A stretch of 41,790 bases of DNA from Isotricha intestinalis (Eukaryota; Ciliophora; Litostomatea; Vestibuliferida; Isotrichidae). The position numbers and the translations under genes are program-made. Position 1 is the stretch's first letter, and each line of letters begins with the position of its first letter. The notes beneath the pieces were generated by a model. It did not search any database, was not told the DNA's origin, and saw nothing but the letters and a program-made list of their open reading frames with translations. The stretch lies in NCBI GenBank assembly GCA_023807065.1, contig JAJJLU010003652.1, positions 1 through 41,790 on the forward strand, read 5' to 3'. Shown in pieces: positions 18,206 through 28,429 of the stretch.

Positions 18206-21200
18206 ATGCAGTTTGAACAATTAAATCTTTATATTAGTGGAGATATTTCTTTTAAATCAAAATTTTTTATATTGATGAATTTAATAATAAGTAATAAAGA
18301 AAATAGTATTTATTATTATTTTGCATTGTTATTATTTTATGAACTTCAAAACTTATCCATTTTTTTTACAAATAAAGTTCAAGTTTTAAATGAAAAATAT
18401 TTACCTGATAAATTATTATTAATATTTGAAGATTTACTTAGATTTAAATCTTTATTTTTTGATCATTGGGAAATTTATAAGATTATTATTTATTGTATTA
18501 CAATTTATATTATTTTATTTTCTCTTTTTTTCTTTTTTTCAATTTATAATGTTAATATTAATACTGTTTACAACAGAACATTAAAAATTTTAAATTACTT
18601 AATAAATTTTAATTTGTTTATTTTTCAAAATATTTTTTATGATTTCTTTTCTAATATGATATGTTTAGGAAATGAATATAATAGTTTGATTAAAGAAATT
18701 AAATGCAATCAAAGTAATAATAAATTTATTTTTATTATTTCATTTTTTTCTACTATTTATTTTTTCTGTTTAATGACTTTAATATTTTTTTTTTATCAAG
18801 ATAATTTCTTTTTATCTCAATCACCTTTAAAAAGTATAATAACAAATATTAATTTATTTTCTCAAATTACTTGTTTTATAAATTCTTTTTCTCTCTCTTT
18901 AATTTATTTATATCATAAATTATTTTTTATTTATCATATAATTAATGGAATTATATTTGTTTTTTATATAAAAAGTCGAATTATTTATTACGATGATAGA
19001 ATTTATAATTTAATGTCAATAATTTATTTTATAAAATTATATGCTTCAATATATTTTTTCCTATTTTACTATATTAAAATGGATCATAAAGGATTAATTT
19101 TTATAATATCTTCAATAATAATAAGTTATATTATTGTTAAAATATCAAGAAATTTTAAGGATAAAATAATAAAGAGAATTCCTTTTAATGAATTAAATAA
19201 TAAATATGAAATACTTTTTTATTTACAATACTTAACTCAATCAGTAAATAAAATAAATGATGAATCTATAAGAGCTTTATTATCAGGAATTATAGAATTA
19301 CACATTAAAGAATGTGTTAATAAAGATTGTTTAGTTAAATGTAAAAAAAAATTATATATTCCCTTATTCGATCAATGGGGAGAATATGAAGAAGGTTATA
19401 AAATAGATAATATTTTTTTAAGACATTTTGTAATAAGTAATATGTTTTATTTCATTAAAAGAGATTTTTATTATCCAGAATTACTCATTAACTTATCTTA
19501 TTATTTTTTATTTGAAATTGGAAATGTTTGTATGTGTCTTTTTTATTTAGAAAAATTAAAACATTTAAAATTGAATTTAATTGAAAATTTTTGTTTAACA
19601 AGATTAAAAATTTATGTTTTAAATAATTTAGTAAATATATCAAAAAAAAAAAATGAACCTTGTTATTCAATAAATGAATTAGATACTACTTTATATTTTA
19701 AATATAATGATATTGCAAAAGATTTTACTAATGAGATATTTAATGAAATAAATTTAACAATTGAATTTTGGAATTTTTTTTTAATAAAAAACAATAATTC
19801 ATTAATTGATTTCAGTAAAATTTTTGAAAAAATTAATGAACTTAGAATAAAAAGAGAAAAAATAAATAAATTATGGAAAGAAATGTTTGAAATTTTTTCA
19901 GGTATAAATATATATTTTGATTTATATTTACATTTTATTTCAAATATAAATTTCGATGAAGAAATAAAAAGTTTTTTAAATGATTATACAAAAAAAAATC
20001 AATTTTTATTTTCTTCAGATTATTTATCAATTGATTATTATAATATATTATTTAATAATGATACTGGAATTGCTTTAGTTAATGGTAATTTTGGAAGTGA
20101 AGGAATTATTGAAAAAACTAATTATAGATTTGCTTCAATTTTTAATGTAGATCCTCAAATAATTATTGGAAAAAATATTCATGATTTTATGCCTAAAATT
20201 TTTTCCAATGAACATAAAAATTATATGAATGAATATTTTAATATTGGAAACAAAAATATTATTGATAAAAAAGAATTAAAAGTTATTGCTATTGATAAAA
20301 ATAAAAATTTACTTCTTTTAAAAAAAATTATTAAAGTCTTTCCAATGTTAAATTCTTCTGTTTTTTTTATTGGAATTTTTAATCTTGAAGAAATAAATGA
20401 TTTGATATTAATAGATTCTAATTTAGATATTCAAGGAATGAGTAAATATTTAATGGATAAAATGGAATTTAATTATGATAATTTTTTTCAAGAAATAAAT
20501 ATTCCTTTTTATATAATTTGTAAAAATTTTATAAATTATTATCGATACTTTATAAAAGAAAAGAAAAAAATTCCTTCAAAAGATATTTTTAGCACTATAC
20601 TATTTTCAGATTTTAAATTAGAAGAAATTAACAAAGATAAAAAACAAAATAATGAAAATCAACCTCATTATGAAAATTATGATATAAAAGAAGAAATGGA
20701 AATAGAATATGAAATTAAAGTTCCTAATTTTTTACTTCAATTATCTTCATCATTAATGAAAAAAAAAGAAAAAGAAGAAACTACATGGATTAAATTAGAA
20801 AAAAATGAAGAAAGTGATTTATTATTAGAGAAAAAAAAAACAAAATTTGAAAGAAAATCAACAAGAAAAAAAACAAGTAAAATAACTCTTGCAAGAAATG
20901 CAGAAAAATTATTTAATATTACTAAAACAATAACTCCAACATCTTATGGCACTTTTCTAAGAGACAATTCAGCTTTAGAATATAATGATATTAATCAAGA
21001 ATTTAATAAAAAATTTTCTGCTGATGATGGAAAAAGAAAACTTGGAATTTATAAAGGTTTATTTTATAAAGAAAGATATCATGAAATTGAAACTTTATTA
21101 TCTAAAGATAATTTAAATTGTGAAATTTATTTTACTTTTAATTTTACGATTGAAAAGTATTTTTTCAGAAAAAAATTTTGCTATATAATAAGATGTATTA

Positions 21201-23401
21201 ATCAAAATAATGATGAAAGAAATTTTGCAGAAAGTTTTCTTGATTCTTTAAATGAATTTGATTCTATTAAAATGGTTAAAATGCTTAAAAAAAGAATTAA
21301 ATTATTAAATCAAAATCATGAAATTAATTTTGAAGAGAAAAAAATGTTTAATAAAAATATTAAAAATTTTTATACTATTAATAATCCATTATTTATTGAA
21401 AGTAAACATAAAAGTTATAAAGAGATGTTAAGATATAGTAAAATTTTTGGGAAAATAAATAAAGATAATTATTATGAATATAATGAATCTACTTCTCAAA
21501 TTTTAAATTTAGGATATAACTCTCAATTATCTCAAATTCAAAAAATTACAGAAATAAGAGAAAATATTTTAAAAAAAGCAAATATTTTAAAATCTAAAAC
21601 TTTATTACAATTAATTCCTCTTATTTGGTCTATTATTTCTCTTATTATTGCAATTATTTTTTATATTCTTTTTTTATATTTTTTAAATGAAATGAAAGAT
21701 ATTAGATTTTTTCATTCAACAATAATTATATTTCAAATAAGAATAACACAAATATTAAATTCTTTAATTGATATAAATATTATTTTTCAATATAGACATT
21801 TTAATAATACTAATTTTAAATATGATGTAATAAATGAAACTTTATTTTTTTTAGAATTAAAAAAAAAAGGAATTAATTGGTATAATGAATCAATTAATTC
21901 AATTGAATATATTCAAAGATATTCTGTTAAATATTTTAATAAAAAAGATATTGATATTTGGTTAAAAGTTCCAATGACTATATCACCTTTTTTTCCAATT
22001 CAATTTTTTGAATATTTTACTTTATCTTTAAGCGAATCTTTATATAATGCTTATTATTTATTTAATAATGAAAAATATGGATATGAAATTATTGATGTTG
22101 AATCAGATAGTTTTGAAGAAATTCAATATTTTTCTTTTTATTCTTTACAAAATATGATTAATTATAATTTACCCATGTTAATAATTTTTTCTAAACCTGT
22201 TTTAAATTCATTAATTGATTATAATAATAAAATAGATAAAACATTTGAATATATAATATTAATATTATTTTTATTAGCATTTATTGTTTTTGGAAGTTTT
22301 ATAACTACAGCTTTTATTACTATAAATCAATTTGGAAGTGGACTTTATACAATGATAAAAATTAATCAAGAAAATGTTGAAGAAGCAATAAGAAATTTAG
22401 AAAATTATTCAGATCTTTATAAAAAAAAATTATCTTTTCAATTTTTTTATGAATCTGCTGCTTCAAGAATACAATATTATTCTGAAGTTTTAAGTAAAGA
22501 TGGTTTAACAAGAATTAAAAAATCGGTTATTAATAATTTTCCTTCTTTTTTTTCTGATAATAAAAAAATTATTAATTTAAAAATATCATTTCATGTTTAT
22601 TTATTACTTTTCATAGATATTATTTTTTTAATTATTATTGTCTTATCTATTTTCTATGTTATTAAACTTCAAATTAAATTAAATAAAGATTATTTATTAT
22701 CTCTTTCGTATATTCAATTTTCATTTTTGGATACTTCAGTAAAATTATTAAATATGAAATGTTTAATAAGTAAAATAACAGAAACTTCAATTGAATTTTC
22801 ATTTTTTGAAGAAAATCTTTTATCAATGACTTTTTATGAAACAATTAAACGATTACCAGAAGTTTTTCATTTTTTTTATTATGGATATTTAAATGATTTA
22901 TGTTTTGCAATATATGATTTAAATTCAACAGATTATATAAATTGTAAAAATAATAATGAACTTCATTCTTATAATAATACAGAAGGAATTAAAGATTATT
23001 TATTGAATAATATTGAAAAAATGACTTATGAATATAATGTTTCTCATTTATTTTTTAAAGATTATAATTCATATACTATATTTACTAAAAAAGAATATTT
23101 TAATATTATGAATATGTTTAATAATTATTATATTCCTGTTGCTGAGAGATTTTCTCAAATTTTGGAAAATTCTTTTTTAAAAAAAATTAAAGAGAGAAAA
23201 CATCTTTTTTTTCTTTTATGTTTTATTTTAGCTATTTGGTCTTTAATTGATATATTTAATATATATTTTTTTTTTATTCCGTTTTTAGGAAAGTATACTA
23301 TAATATCAAGAGATTTTCTAAGAATTATTCCTATAAATTATATATTACAAATCCCTGATTTAATCAAATGGATGGAAAAAATTGATGGAGAAAAAATATA
23401 A
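18206..23401 (+). CDS. PAS-domain multi-pass membrane protein, TmcB/TmcC-like
   Basis: At 1731 residues it is the largest gene here. The first 320 residues hold roughly ten hydrophobic helices. A soluble region follows with the family-like segment ALLSGIIELHIKEC and CVNKDCLVKCKKKLY (about 355-385), then a PAS fold at about 610-730 (ALVNGNFGSEGIIEKTN, FASIFNVDPQIIIGKNIHDF). A Lys/Glu-rich linker runs from about 840 to 920. Further helices lie near 1131-1158, 1348-1373, 1461-1487 and 1664-1692. This layout matches the TmcB/TmcC-type PAS proteins known from Dictyostelium, trichomonads and ciliates. No cyclase, kinase or channel domain is visible, so how it signals is unknown. A sensor or receptor role is inferred. 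The single uninterrupted 5.2-kb frame shows no intron. Confidence 0.75.
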   Translation: MQFEQLNLYISGDISFKSKFFILMNLIISNKENSIYYYFALLLFYELQNLSIFFTNKVQVLNEKYLPDKLLLIFEDLLRFKSLFFDHWEIYKIIIYCITIYIILFSLFFFFSIYNVNINTVYNRTLKILNYLINFNLFIFQNIFYDFFSNMICLGNEYNSLIKEIKCNQSNNKFIFIISFFSTIYFFCLMTLIFFFYQDNFFLSQSPLKSIITNINLFSQITCFINSFSLSLIYLYHKLFFIYHIINGIIFVFYIKSRIIYYDDRIYNLMSIIYFIKLYASIYFFLFYYIKMDHKGLIFIISSIIISYIIVKISRNFKDKIIKRIPFNELNNKYEILFYLQYLTQSVNKINDESIRALLSGIIELHIKECVNKDCLVKCKKKLYIPLFDQWGEYEEGYKIDNIFLRHFVISNMFYFIKRDFYYPELLINLSYYFLFEIGNVCMCLFYLEKLKHLKLNLIENFCLTRLKIYVLNNLVNISKKKNEPCYSINELDTTLYFKYNDIAKDFTNEIFNEINLTIEFWNFFLIKNNNSLIDFSKIFEKINELRIKREKINKLWKEMFEIFSGINIYFDLYLHFISNINFDEEIKSFLNDYTKKNQFLFSSDYLSIDYYNILFNNDTGIALVNGNFGSEGIIEKTNYRFASIFNVDPQIIIGKNIHDFMPKIFSNEHKNYMNEYFNIGNKNIIDKKELKVIAIDKNKNLLLLKKIIKVFPMLNSSVFFIGIFNLEEINDLILIDSNLDIQGMSKYLMDKMEFNYDNFFQEINIPFYIICKNFINYYRYFIKEKKKIPSKDIFSTILFSDFKLEEINKDKKQNNENQPHYENYDIKEEMEIEYEIKVPNFLLQLSSSLMKKKEKEETTWIKLEKNEESDLLLEKKKTKFERKSTRKKTSKITLARNAEKLFNITKTITPTSYGTFLRDNSALEYNDINQEFNKKFSADDGKRKLGIYKGLFYKERYHEIETLLSKDNLNCEIYFTFNFTIEKYFFRKKFCYIIRCINQNNDERNFAESFLDSLNEFDSIKMVKMLKKRIKLLNQNHEINFEEKKMFNKNIKNFYTINNPLFIESKHKSYKEMLRYSKIFGKINKDNYYEYNESTSQILNLGYNSQLSQIQKITEIRENILKKANILKSKTLLQLIPLIWSIISLIIAIIFYILFLYFLNEMKDIRFFHSTIIIFQIRITQILNSLIDINIIFQYRHFNNTNFKYDVINETLFFLELKKKGINWYNESINSIEYIQRYSVKYFNKKDIDIWLKVPMTISPFFPIQFFEYFTLSLSESLYNAYYLFNNEKYGYEIIDVESDSFEEIQYFSFYSLQNMINYNLPMLIIFSKPVLNSLIDYNNKIDKTFEYIILILFLLAFIVFGSFITTAFITINQFGSGLYTMIKINQENVEEAIRNLENYSDLYKKKLSFQFFYESAASRIQYYSEVLSKDGLTRIKKSVINNFPSFFSDNKKIINLKISFHVYLLLFIDIIFLIIIVLSIFYVIKLQIKLNKDYLLSLSYIQFSFLDTSVKLLNMKCLISKITETSIEFSFFEENLLSMTFYETIKRLPEVFHFFYYGYLNDLCFAIYDLNSTDYINCKNNNELHSYNNTEGIKDYLLNNIEKMTYEYNVSHLFFKDYNSYTIFTKKEYFNIMNMFNNYYIPVAERFSQILENSFLKKIKERKHLFFLLCFILAIWSLIDIFNIYFFFIPFLGKYTIISRDFLRIIPINYILQIPDLIKWMEKIDGEKI

Positions 23402-23498
23402 AAAAAATTTTAATTAACTAAATTAAATATTGAAATATTTACTTTTAAATATAAAATAAAATTATTTCATAAATCTTTTAAATATTAATTAAAGTAAA

Positions 23499-25220
23499 AT
23501 GGAGACTATAAACACAGATAATAAGAATTATCTCAATAATTTTTTATGTCCGAATTGTAATCGTGTACCATTTTTTAAATTAGAATATAAAGAAATGGAA
23601 CCAATATTAATAAAAGAATGTAAATGTTCAGAAATAAAAACAGAAAGTCTTTCTGATTTTTTATCAAAAAAAAACGAATTTAAATGTAATAAATGTAATG
23701 AAGTATTTGATTCCCCAATTAATTTATTATTTTGTGTTAAATGCCAACAAAATTTTTGTCCTAATCATCATGATATACATAAAAATGATTTATATTCTCA
23801 ACATATTGTATATTCATTATGTAATGAACATAAAAAATATTATTGTGGTTATTGTTTTCAATGTGAAAAAAATATATGTCCACAATGCATTAATTCTCAT
23901 CATTTACATTATAGAGCAAATTTTATTAATTTAAATGAAGAAATATTAAATTTTGATTTTTCTAATCAACTTGAAAAAACAAAAAACGCTTTAAAAAAAA
24001 TGAAAGAAACAAAAAATTATATGCTTGAAATTTTAGAAAACACTAAAAAAGAAATAATAAATGTTTTTGAAAAATATCAAAAAATAAATGATGATGAATT
24101 ACAATTAACAGAATTGTTATTAAATTTCTATGAATTTAACTATAAAAAATCAACATTAAATTATCAGATCTTTCATAATATATTAAATTTATTATATTTT
24201 AACAACTTAGATTTTATGTTTAAAAGTCCAGAAGATATAAAAGAAATAACACCAAATAAATTTTTAAATTACATTAAAGACAAATCAAATTATTTATTAA
24301 AAGAGACAATAAAAAAAAATATAATGTTAAAGCCATTTTCAAATTATACATTTCAAGAATCATTAATATCAATAAATGGAGCATGGAATACGTGTTTATT
24401 AATATTACAAGATTTAAGAATTGCTCTTGGCTCAGATGCAGATATATTTATTTTATCAAAAAATGATTTTAAAATAGATTTAAAAATTCATGAATTTGAA
24501 AGAACAATAAATTACTTAATTCAATTACCTGATTCTCGCATTGTTGCTTCTTCAGCTGAGGAAGTAATAAAAATATTTAAATTAACTTCTTTAAAAAAAT
24601 ATATCGTAGATTGTATTTTAACTGGTCATAATGGAAATATATATAAAGTATTATCTTTAAATAATAATAAACTTGCTTCATGTTCTGTTGATAAAAGAGT
24701 TAAAATTTGGTGTAAAGTTCCTAAAAAAAAATTTATTTGTGAAACAACAATTGAAGCACATAATGGAGTTATTATTGCAATATTAGAATTAACTAAAAAT
24801 AGATTAGTTACTTGTTGTCATGATGAACATTCTTTAAAATTTTGGAATTATGAAACTTGTATTCTTTTATATTCTTTAAATGATATTTCTTTTGGTTCTT
24901 GGAATGGTATTATTACTAAAATTAATAATGATGTTATTGCTGTTGTTGGTAGAGAAATCACTTTTATTAATACTAATAATTATCAAATTATTTCTATTTT
25001 AACAATTGAAAGAATGCTTTGCTTTTGTAAATTAGATGATGAAAATTATCTTGTTGGAGGAAGAAATAAAATTGTTCAATTTGAATTCAAAAATAATATT
25101 GCTAGAAAAGTTTGTGAAAAAGAAAAAGCTCATGAAGAAAGAATTTCTAGTATTATTTCTTTAAGTGATGGTTCTATTATTTCTAATGGTTTAGATGGTA
25201 CTACTAAATTATGGAAATAA
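23499..25220 (+). CDS. B-box zinc-finger protein with WD40 propeller
   Basis: A 573-residue protein. It begins with Cys pairs (C17, C20, C41, C43), then a zinc module at about 63-95 (CNKC, CVKC, CPNHHDIH) and a B-box at about 108-137 (CNEH, CGYCFQCEKNICPQC, HHLH). A coiled coil covers about residues 150-200. The C-terminal half, 290-573, is a WD40 propeller of about seven blades; clear repeats end in VKIWC, LKFWN and TKLWK, with GH/AH dipeptides before the strands (LTGHNGNIYKVLSL, IEAHNGVIIAILEL). This is TRIM-like without a RING, so a substrate or scaffold adaptor in ubiquitin signalling or the cytoskeleton is more likely than an enzyme. Convergent with the pyruvate kinase gene, with only 78 bases between stop codons. 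Confidence 0.87.
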   Translation: METINTDNKNYLNNFLCPNCNRVPFFKLEYKEMEPILIKECKCSEIKTESLSDFLSKKNEFKCNKCNEVFDSPINLLFCVKCQQNFCPNHHDIHKNDLYSQHIVYSLCNEHKKYYCGYCFQCEKNICPQCINSHHLHYRANFINLNEEILNFDFSNQLEKTKNALKKMKETKNYMLEILENTKKEIINVFEKYQKINDDELQLTELLLNFYEFNYKKSTLNYQIFHNILNLLYFNNLDFMFKSPEDIKEITPNKFLNYIKDKSNYLLKETIKKNIMLKPFSNYTFQESLISINGAWNTCLLILQDLRIALGSDADIFILSKNDFKIDLKIHEFERTINYLIQLPDSRIVASSAEEVIKIFKLTSLKKYIVDCILTGHNGNIYKVLSLNNNKLASCSVDKRVKIWCKVPKKKFICETTIEAHNGVIIAILELTKNRLVTCCHDEHSLKFWNYETCILLYSLNDISFGSWNGIITKINNDVIAVVGREITFINTNNYQIISILTIERMLCFCKLDDENYLVGGRNKIVQFEFKNNIARKVCEKEKAHEERISSIISLSDGSIISNGLDGTTKLWK

Positions 25221-25298
25221 ATATTATTTTTATTATTCAAAAATTTGTTTTTCTTTTCAAATTTATATTTTTTAATTTCTTTTTAAATTATATTTTTT

Positions 25299-26921
25299 TT
25301 ATTTTATTGTTTTTATTTGAATTGTTGGGATATTATTATTATTCATTATCATATTAAAAACCAATAAATATTTTTTAATATTATTTTCATATAATATTTT
25401 TTCAATTATATTTATGTTAGAAATATAATCATCAGATATATTTTTATTATATACTGGAGAAATATTCCATAAAATATTCATTTGTCTAAATAAAATTTCA
25501 TTATTAGTAAAAGCAATCATAGGAATATTTAACCTAGAAGCACTAATATTATTAACAAAATAATCGTTATAATTTTCAATAATAACAATAGCTTCAATAT
25601 CTTTAGTAATAAAAGGTAATATAGAAATAATATTTAAATTCCTTTCAAATTTGAAATTATCATTATTATCATTAATATTGTTATTATCACAAGTATTAAA
25701 ATAATAATAATCATTTTTAAAATAAGCTTTATTATCAAATCCATATCTTTGATTATTCCTTTGATTAAACATATTAAAAAAATCAGAATTAAAATGATAA
25801 ATTTCTTCTTCAGTTTCTAAAATAATTTTATTCATTACATCAATAACAAAAACAGGATGATTGCTTTTAGTAGTTTCATCAGAAGTCATGACACAATCAA
25901 CCCTTTGCATAACAGCATTTCCAACATCATTAACTTCAGCTCTTGTAGGTTGAATATTTTTTATCATTGAATATAACATTTGTGTTGCAATTATTAAAGG
26001 TTTATTATAATAAGAACATAAATTTCTTATTTTCTTTTGAAGATAAGGAACTTTACCATATGAAATTTCACAAGATAAATCTCCTCTTGCATACATTATT
26101 CCATCACTTTCTTTTATTATTTCTTCTATATTTAAAGTTGATTCATAATTTTCTATTTTTGATATTATTTTTATTTTTGAATTTTTTTCTTTTAAATATT
26201 CTCTTAATTTTATAATATCTTTTGAATTTCTTACAAATGATAAAGCTATGAAATCTACATTTTCTTTAATTCCAAAATTTATATCTTTCCAATCTTCTTC
26301 TGTTATTGTTGGTAATGAAACTCTTTTTCCCATTAAATTTATATGTCTTTTACTTGATATTATTCCTTTTCCTTCTATAACTTTAAAATGAATATCTTTA
26401 TTTTCTTTTTTTATTGCTTTTGCTTTTAATACTCCACTATCAATTATAATTATATCACCTTCATTAATATCATTTATAAATTCATTATAATTTACATTTA
26501 TTTTATTTGTTTCTTCAAATGATACTTTTTCAATTGTTAAAATAAAAGTGTCATTTTCTTTTAAAGTAAATTCATTTTTTATTTCTCCTGTTCTAATTTC
26601 TGGTCCTTTTGTATCTAACATTATTGCAACGTTTATATTTAAATTTTTTATTATATCAATTAATTTTTTATGCGATTCATATGTTCCATGACTAAAATTT
26701 AACCTAAATATATTTACCCCTGATAAATATAATTTCTTTATTATTTCAGGAGTATTAGAAACTGGTCCTAAAGTTGCTATTATTTTTGTTTTTTTATTTG
26801 TGTTGAAAATATTTATATTATTACAATTTAAATATGATATTGTTATTATTAATATTAAACATTTACCTATTTATTTTTTATGTTATATAACTTGAATTTT
26901 ACTTTTTATATCTTGTTTCAT
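25299..26921 (-). CDS. Divergent pyruvate kinase with hydrophobic N-terminal leader
   Basis: Two exons, 26921-26903 and 26866-25299, give 528 residues. The protein starts MKQDIKSKCLILIITISYLN, which looks like a signal peptide or anchor, before the PK core: KIIATLGPVSNTPE, FRLNFSHG, MLDTKGPEIRTG (from Met89), SKIEN (Lys243, Glu245), YARGDL (Asp269), ATQML (Thr301), PTRAEVNDV. Catalytic and K+-site residues are kept, and the B domain is present. Differences: the usual GDLG is GDLS, LSGET is TSDET, and the C-terminal domain carries an Asn-rich insert and lacks the S-G-x-T/S-A effector loop. PK makes pyruvate and ATP from phosphoenolpyruvate and ADP in glycolysis. Starting at Met89 would delete essential sequence, so the upstream exon is needed. 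The leader is unexpected for a cytosolic enzyme. Confidence 0.88.
26867..26902 (-). other. 36-base intron in the pyruvate kinase gene
   Basis: Minus strand, GTAAAATTCA at the donor and AATAAATAG at the acceptor. It splits an AGT codon and links the only suitable ATG to the PK frame. Two in-frame stops inside disappear on removal. Confidence 0.75.
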
Positions 26922-26994
26922 TTTTATATTTTTTAAAAATTATTTTTTATCATTAATCTCTTTAAAAGAACTTATTAAATAATTTAAAACCACT

Positions 26995-27585
26995 ATGAAT
27001 ATAAATGAATTTACTAATCATCAATTTATGTATAAATTACCTTCTAATAAATTATATAAATTAAAAAGTCCTCCGAGAGAAATAAATACAATACCTGCAA
27101 TATTAGAAATTTCATATCAAATTCCATTTCAAAATGAAATTTTAAGAAATAATAATTCTTTAATAAATTCATATAAAGAAAGTAAGGAAAAGTTAAATTT
27201 AAATATTTTTCAAAATACTTTTCTTCAGAATAATCCTATTAAAAATAAAGACATTAAAAATCCATTTAGAAAATTATTAGAAGATAAAATGAAAATAAAA
27301 CCTTTTAAATTAAAAGGAAAAAAGGTAAAATTAAAACTCTCTTTTTCTAATGAAGAACAAAAAAATAATTTAATAATTTCCAGAAATAAAATTCCAATTG
27401 ATAATTTTAATAAAAGTGATAATAAAAAATATAATGATAATTTAATTACAGATTTAAAAACTAAATTATTAAAATCAGAGAAAAAAAAATCTTTAACCGG
27501 ATTAAAAATAAAACCAAATATTAATTTTCATGAAATTGAAGGTAATAATAATTTTATAATTCATAGCGTTCGAAATAAAAATTAG
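26995..27585 (+). CDS. Basic hypothetical protein, 196 residues
   Basis: Opens at ATG 26995, only 73 bases from the divergent pyruvate kinase start, and ends in TAG, the only TAG stop among intact genes here. The protein is Lys/Asn-rich and basic, with no membrane segment or recognised domain; a patch of KPFKLKGKKVKLKL near residue 102 is strongly positive. The composition suggests a nucleic-acid or membrane-surface contact, but that is only a guess. Codon use resembles its neighbours. Confidence 0.65.
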   Translation: MNINEFTNHQFMYKLPSNKLYKLKSPPREINTIPAILEISYQIPFQNEILRNNNSLINSYKESKEKLNLNIFQNTFLQNNPIKNKDIKNPFRKLLEDKMKIKPFKLKGKKVKLKLSFSNEEQKNNLIISRNKIPIDNFNKSDNKKYNDNLITDLKTKLLKSEKKKSLTGLKIKPNINFHEIEGNNNFIIHSVRNKN

Positions 27586-27780
27586 TTATTTTTAAATGTT
27601 TTGAATAATAATTGTTTGTTAAATTATTTTGGATTATGTATTTTTATTATATATAAACTTGAGTGTTTTAAAATTAAATTTTTTTTTAATTATAAATATA
27701 CTTTTTCATGAATGAAATAAATAAATAAATATAAAATAAACCTTCCATAAAAAAAGTTTAATTTAATAAAATAAAAAAAA

Positions 27781-28353
27781 ATGAAAAAGAAAAATTTAAA
27801 TCTAATGAAAAAAAATATATTAAAAATAAACCCAAAATTAAATAAAAACACAATAAAAAAAATACATAATGAAAGCAAAAATAACATAACATTAGATTTA
27901 TCAAAAGAAGATGAAATAATAAAAAAATCTCCAGGATTATTTGATAAATCAATAATAAATGATAAATCAATTGTGAATGGAATAGAAACAATGGATTCAA
28001 TCTTTAAAATGAAAGAAAAAGAACTAATTAATAATTCAAATAAATTACAAATAGATTCTAATAAATCTAATAATTCAATTGGAAGTTTTAGAATGTCTGG
28101 AATATTAAATAATACTAGTAGAGAAGATATTACTGTTAATAATGATATTAGTTATCCTGTTAATAATCAATTAAATGAAGCTGTTTTTATTGAAAAAAAA
28201 AAATGTTGTTGGAATAAAATTTTATATATTTTACTTTTTGTGTTTATTGGGTTTTTCATTTTTTTATTTGGAGGATGTTTAACTTATGTTTTATTGTTAA
28301 AACATCAACAAAATACAAATAAAAATAATAGTAATACAAATAAGTCATTATAA
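27781..28353 (+). CDS. Putative tail-anchored or type II membrane protein
   Basis: A 190-residue protein with a very basic start (MKKKNLNLMKKN), a hydrophilic Ser/Asn-rich middle and one strong membrane helix at about residues 146-173 (LYILLFVFIGFFIFLFGG then CLTYVLLL), followed by about 17 Asn/Lys/Thr residues. There is no signal peptide. Two Cys (142, 143) sit just before the helix and could be palmitoylated. SNARE heptads are not evident. Function unknown. It is followed by the decayed ADP-ribosylglycohydrolase gene on the opposite strand. Confidence 0.65.
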   Translation: MKKKNLNLMKKNILKINPKLNKNTIKKIHNESKNNITLDLSKEDEIIKKSPGLFDKSIINDKSIVNGIETMDSIFKMKEKELINNSNKLQIDSNKSNNSIGSFRMSGILNNTSREDITVNNDISYPVNNQLNEAVFIEKKKCCWNKILYILLFVFIGFFIFLFGGCLTYVLLLKHQQNTNKNNSNTNKSL

Positions 28354-28429
28354 TTATTGTTTTTCAATTGAATTTCTTAAAAAAAATTTTTTGAAAATTA
28401 ATTCTTTAAAATATATTTAAAAAGAATTT

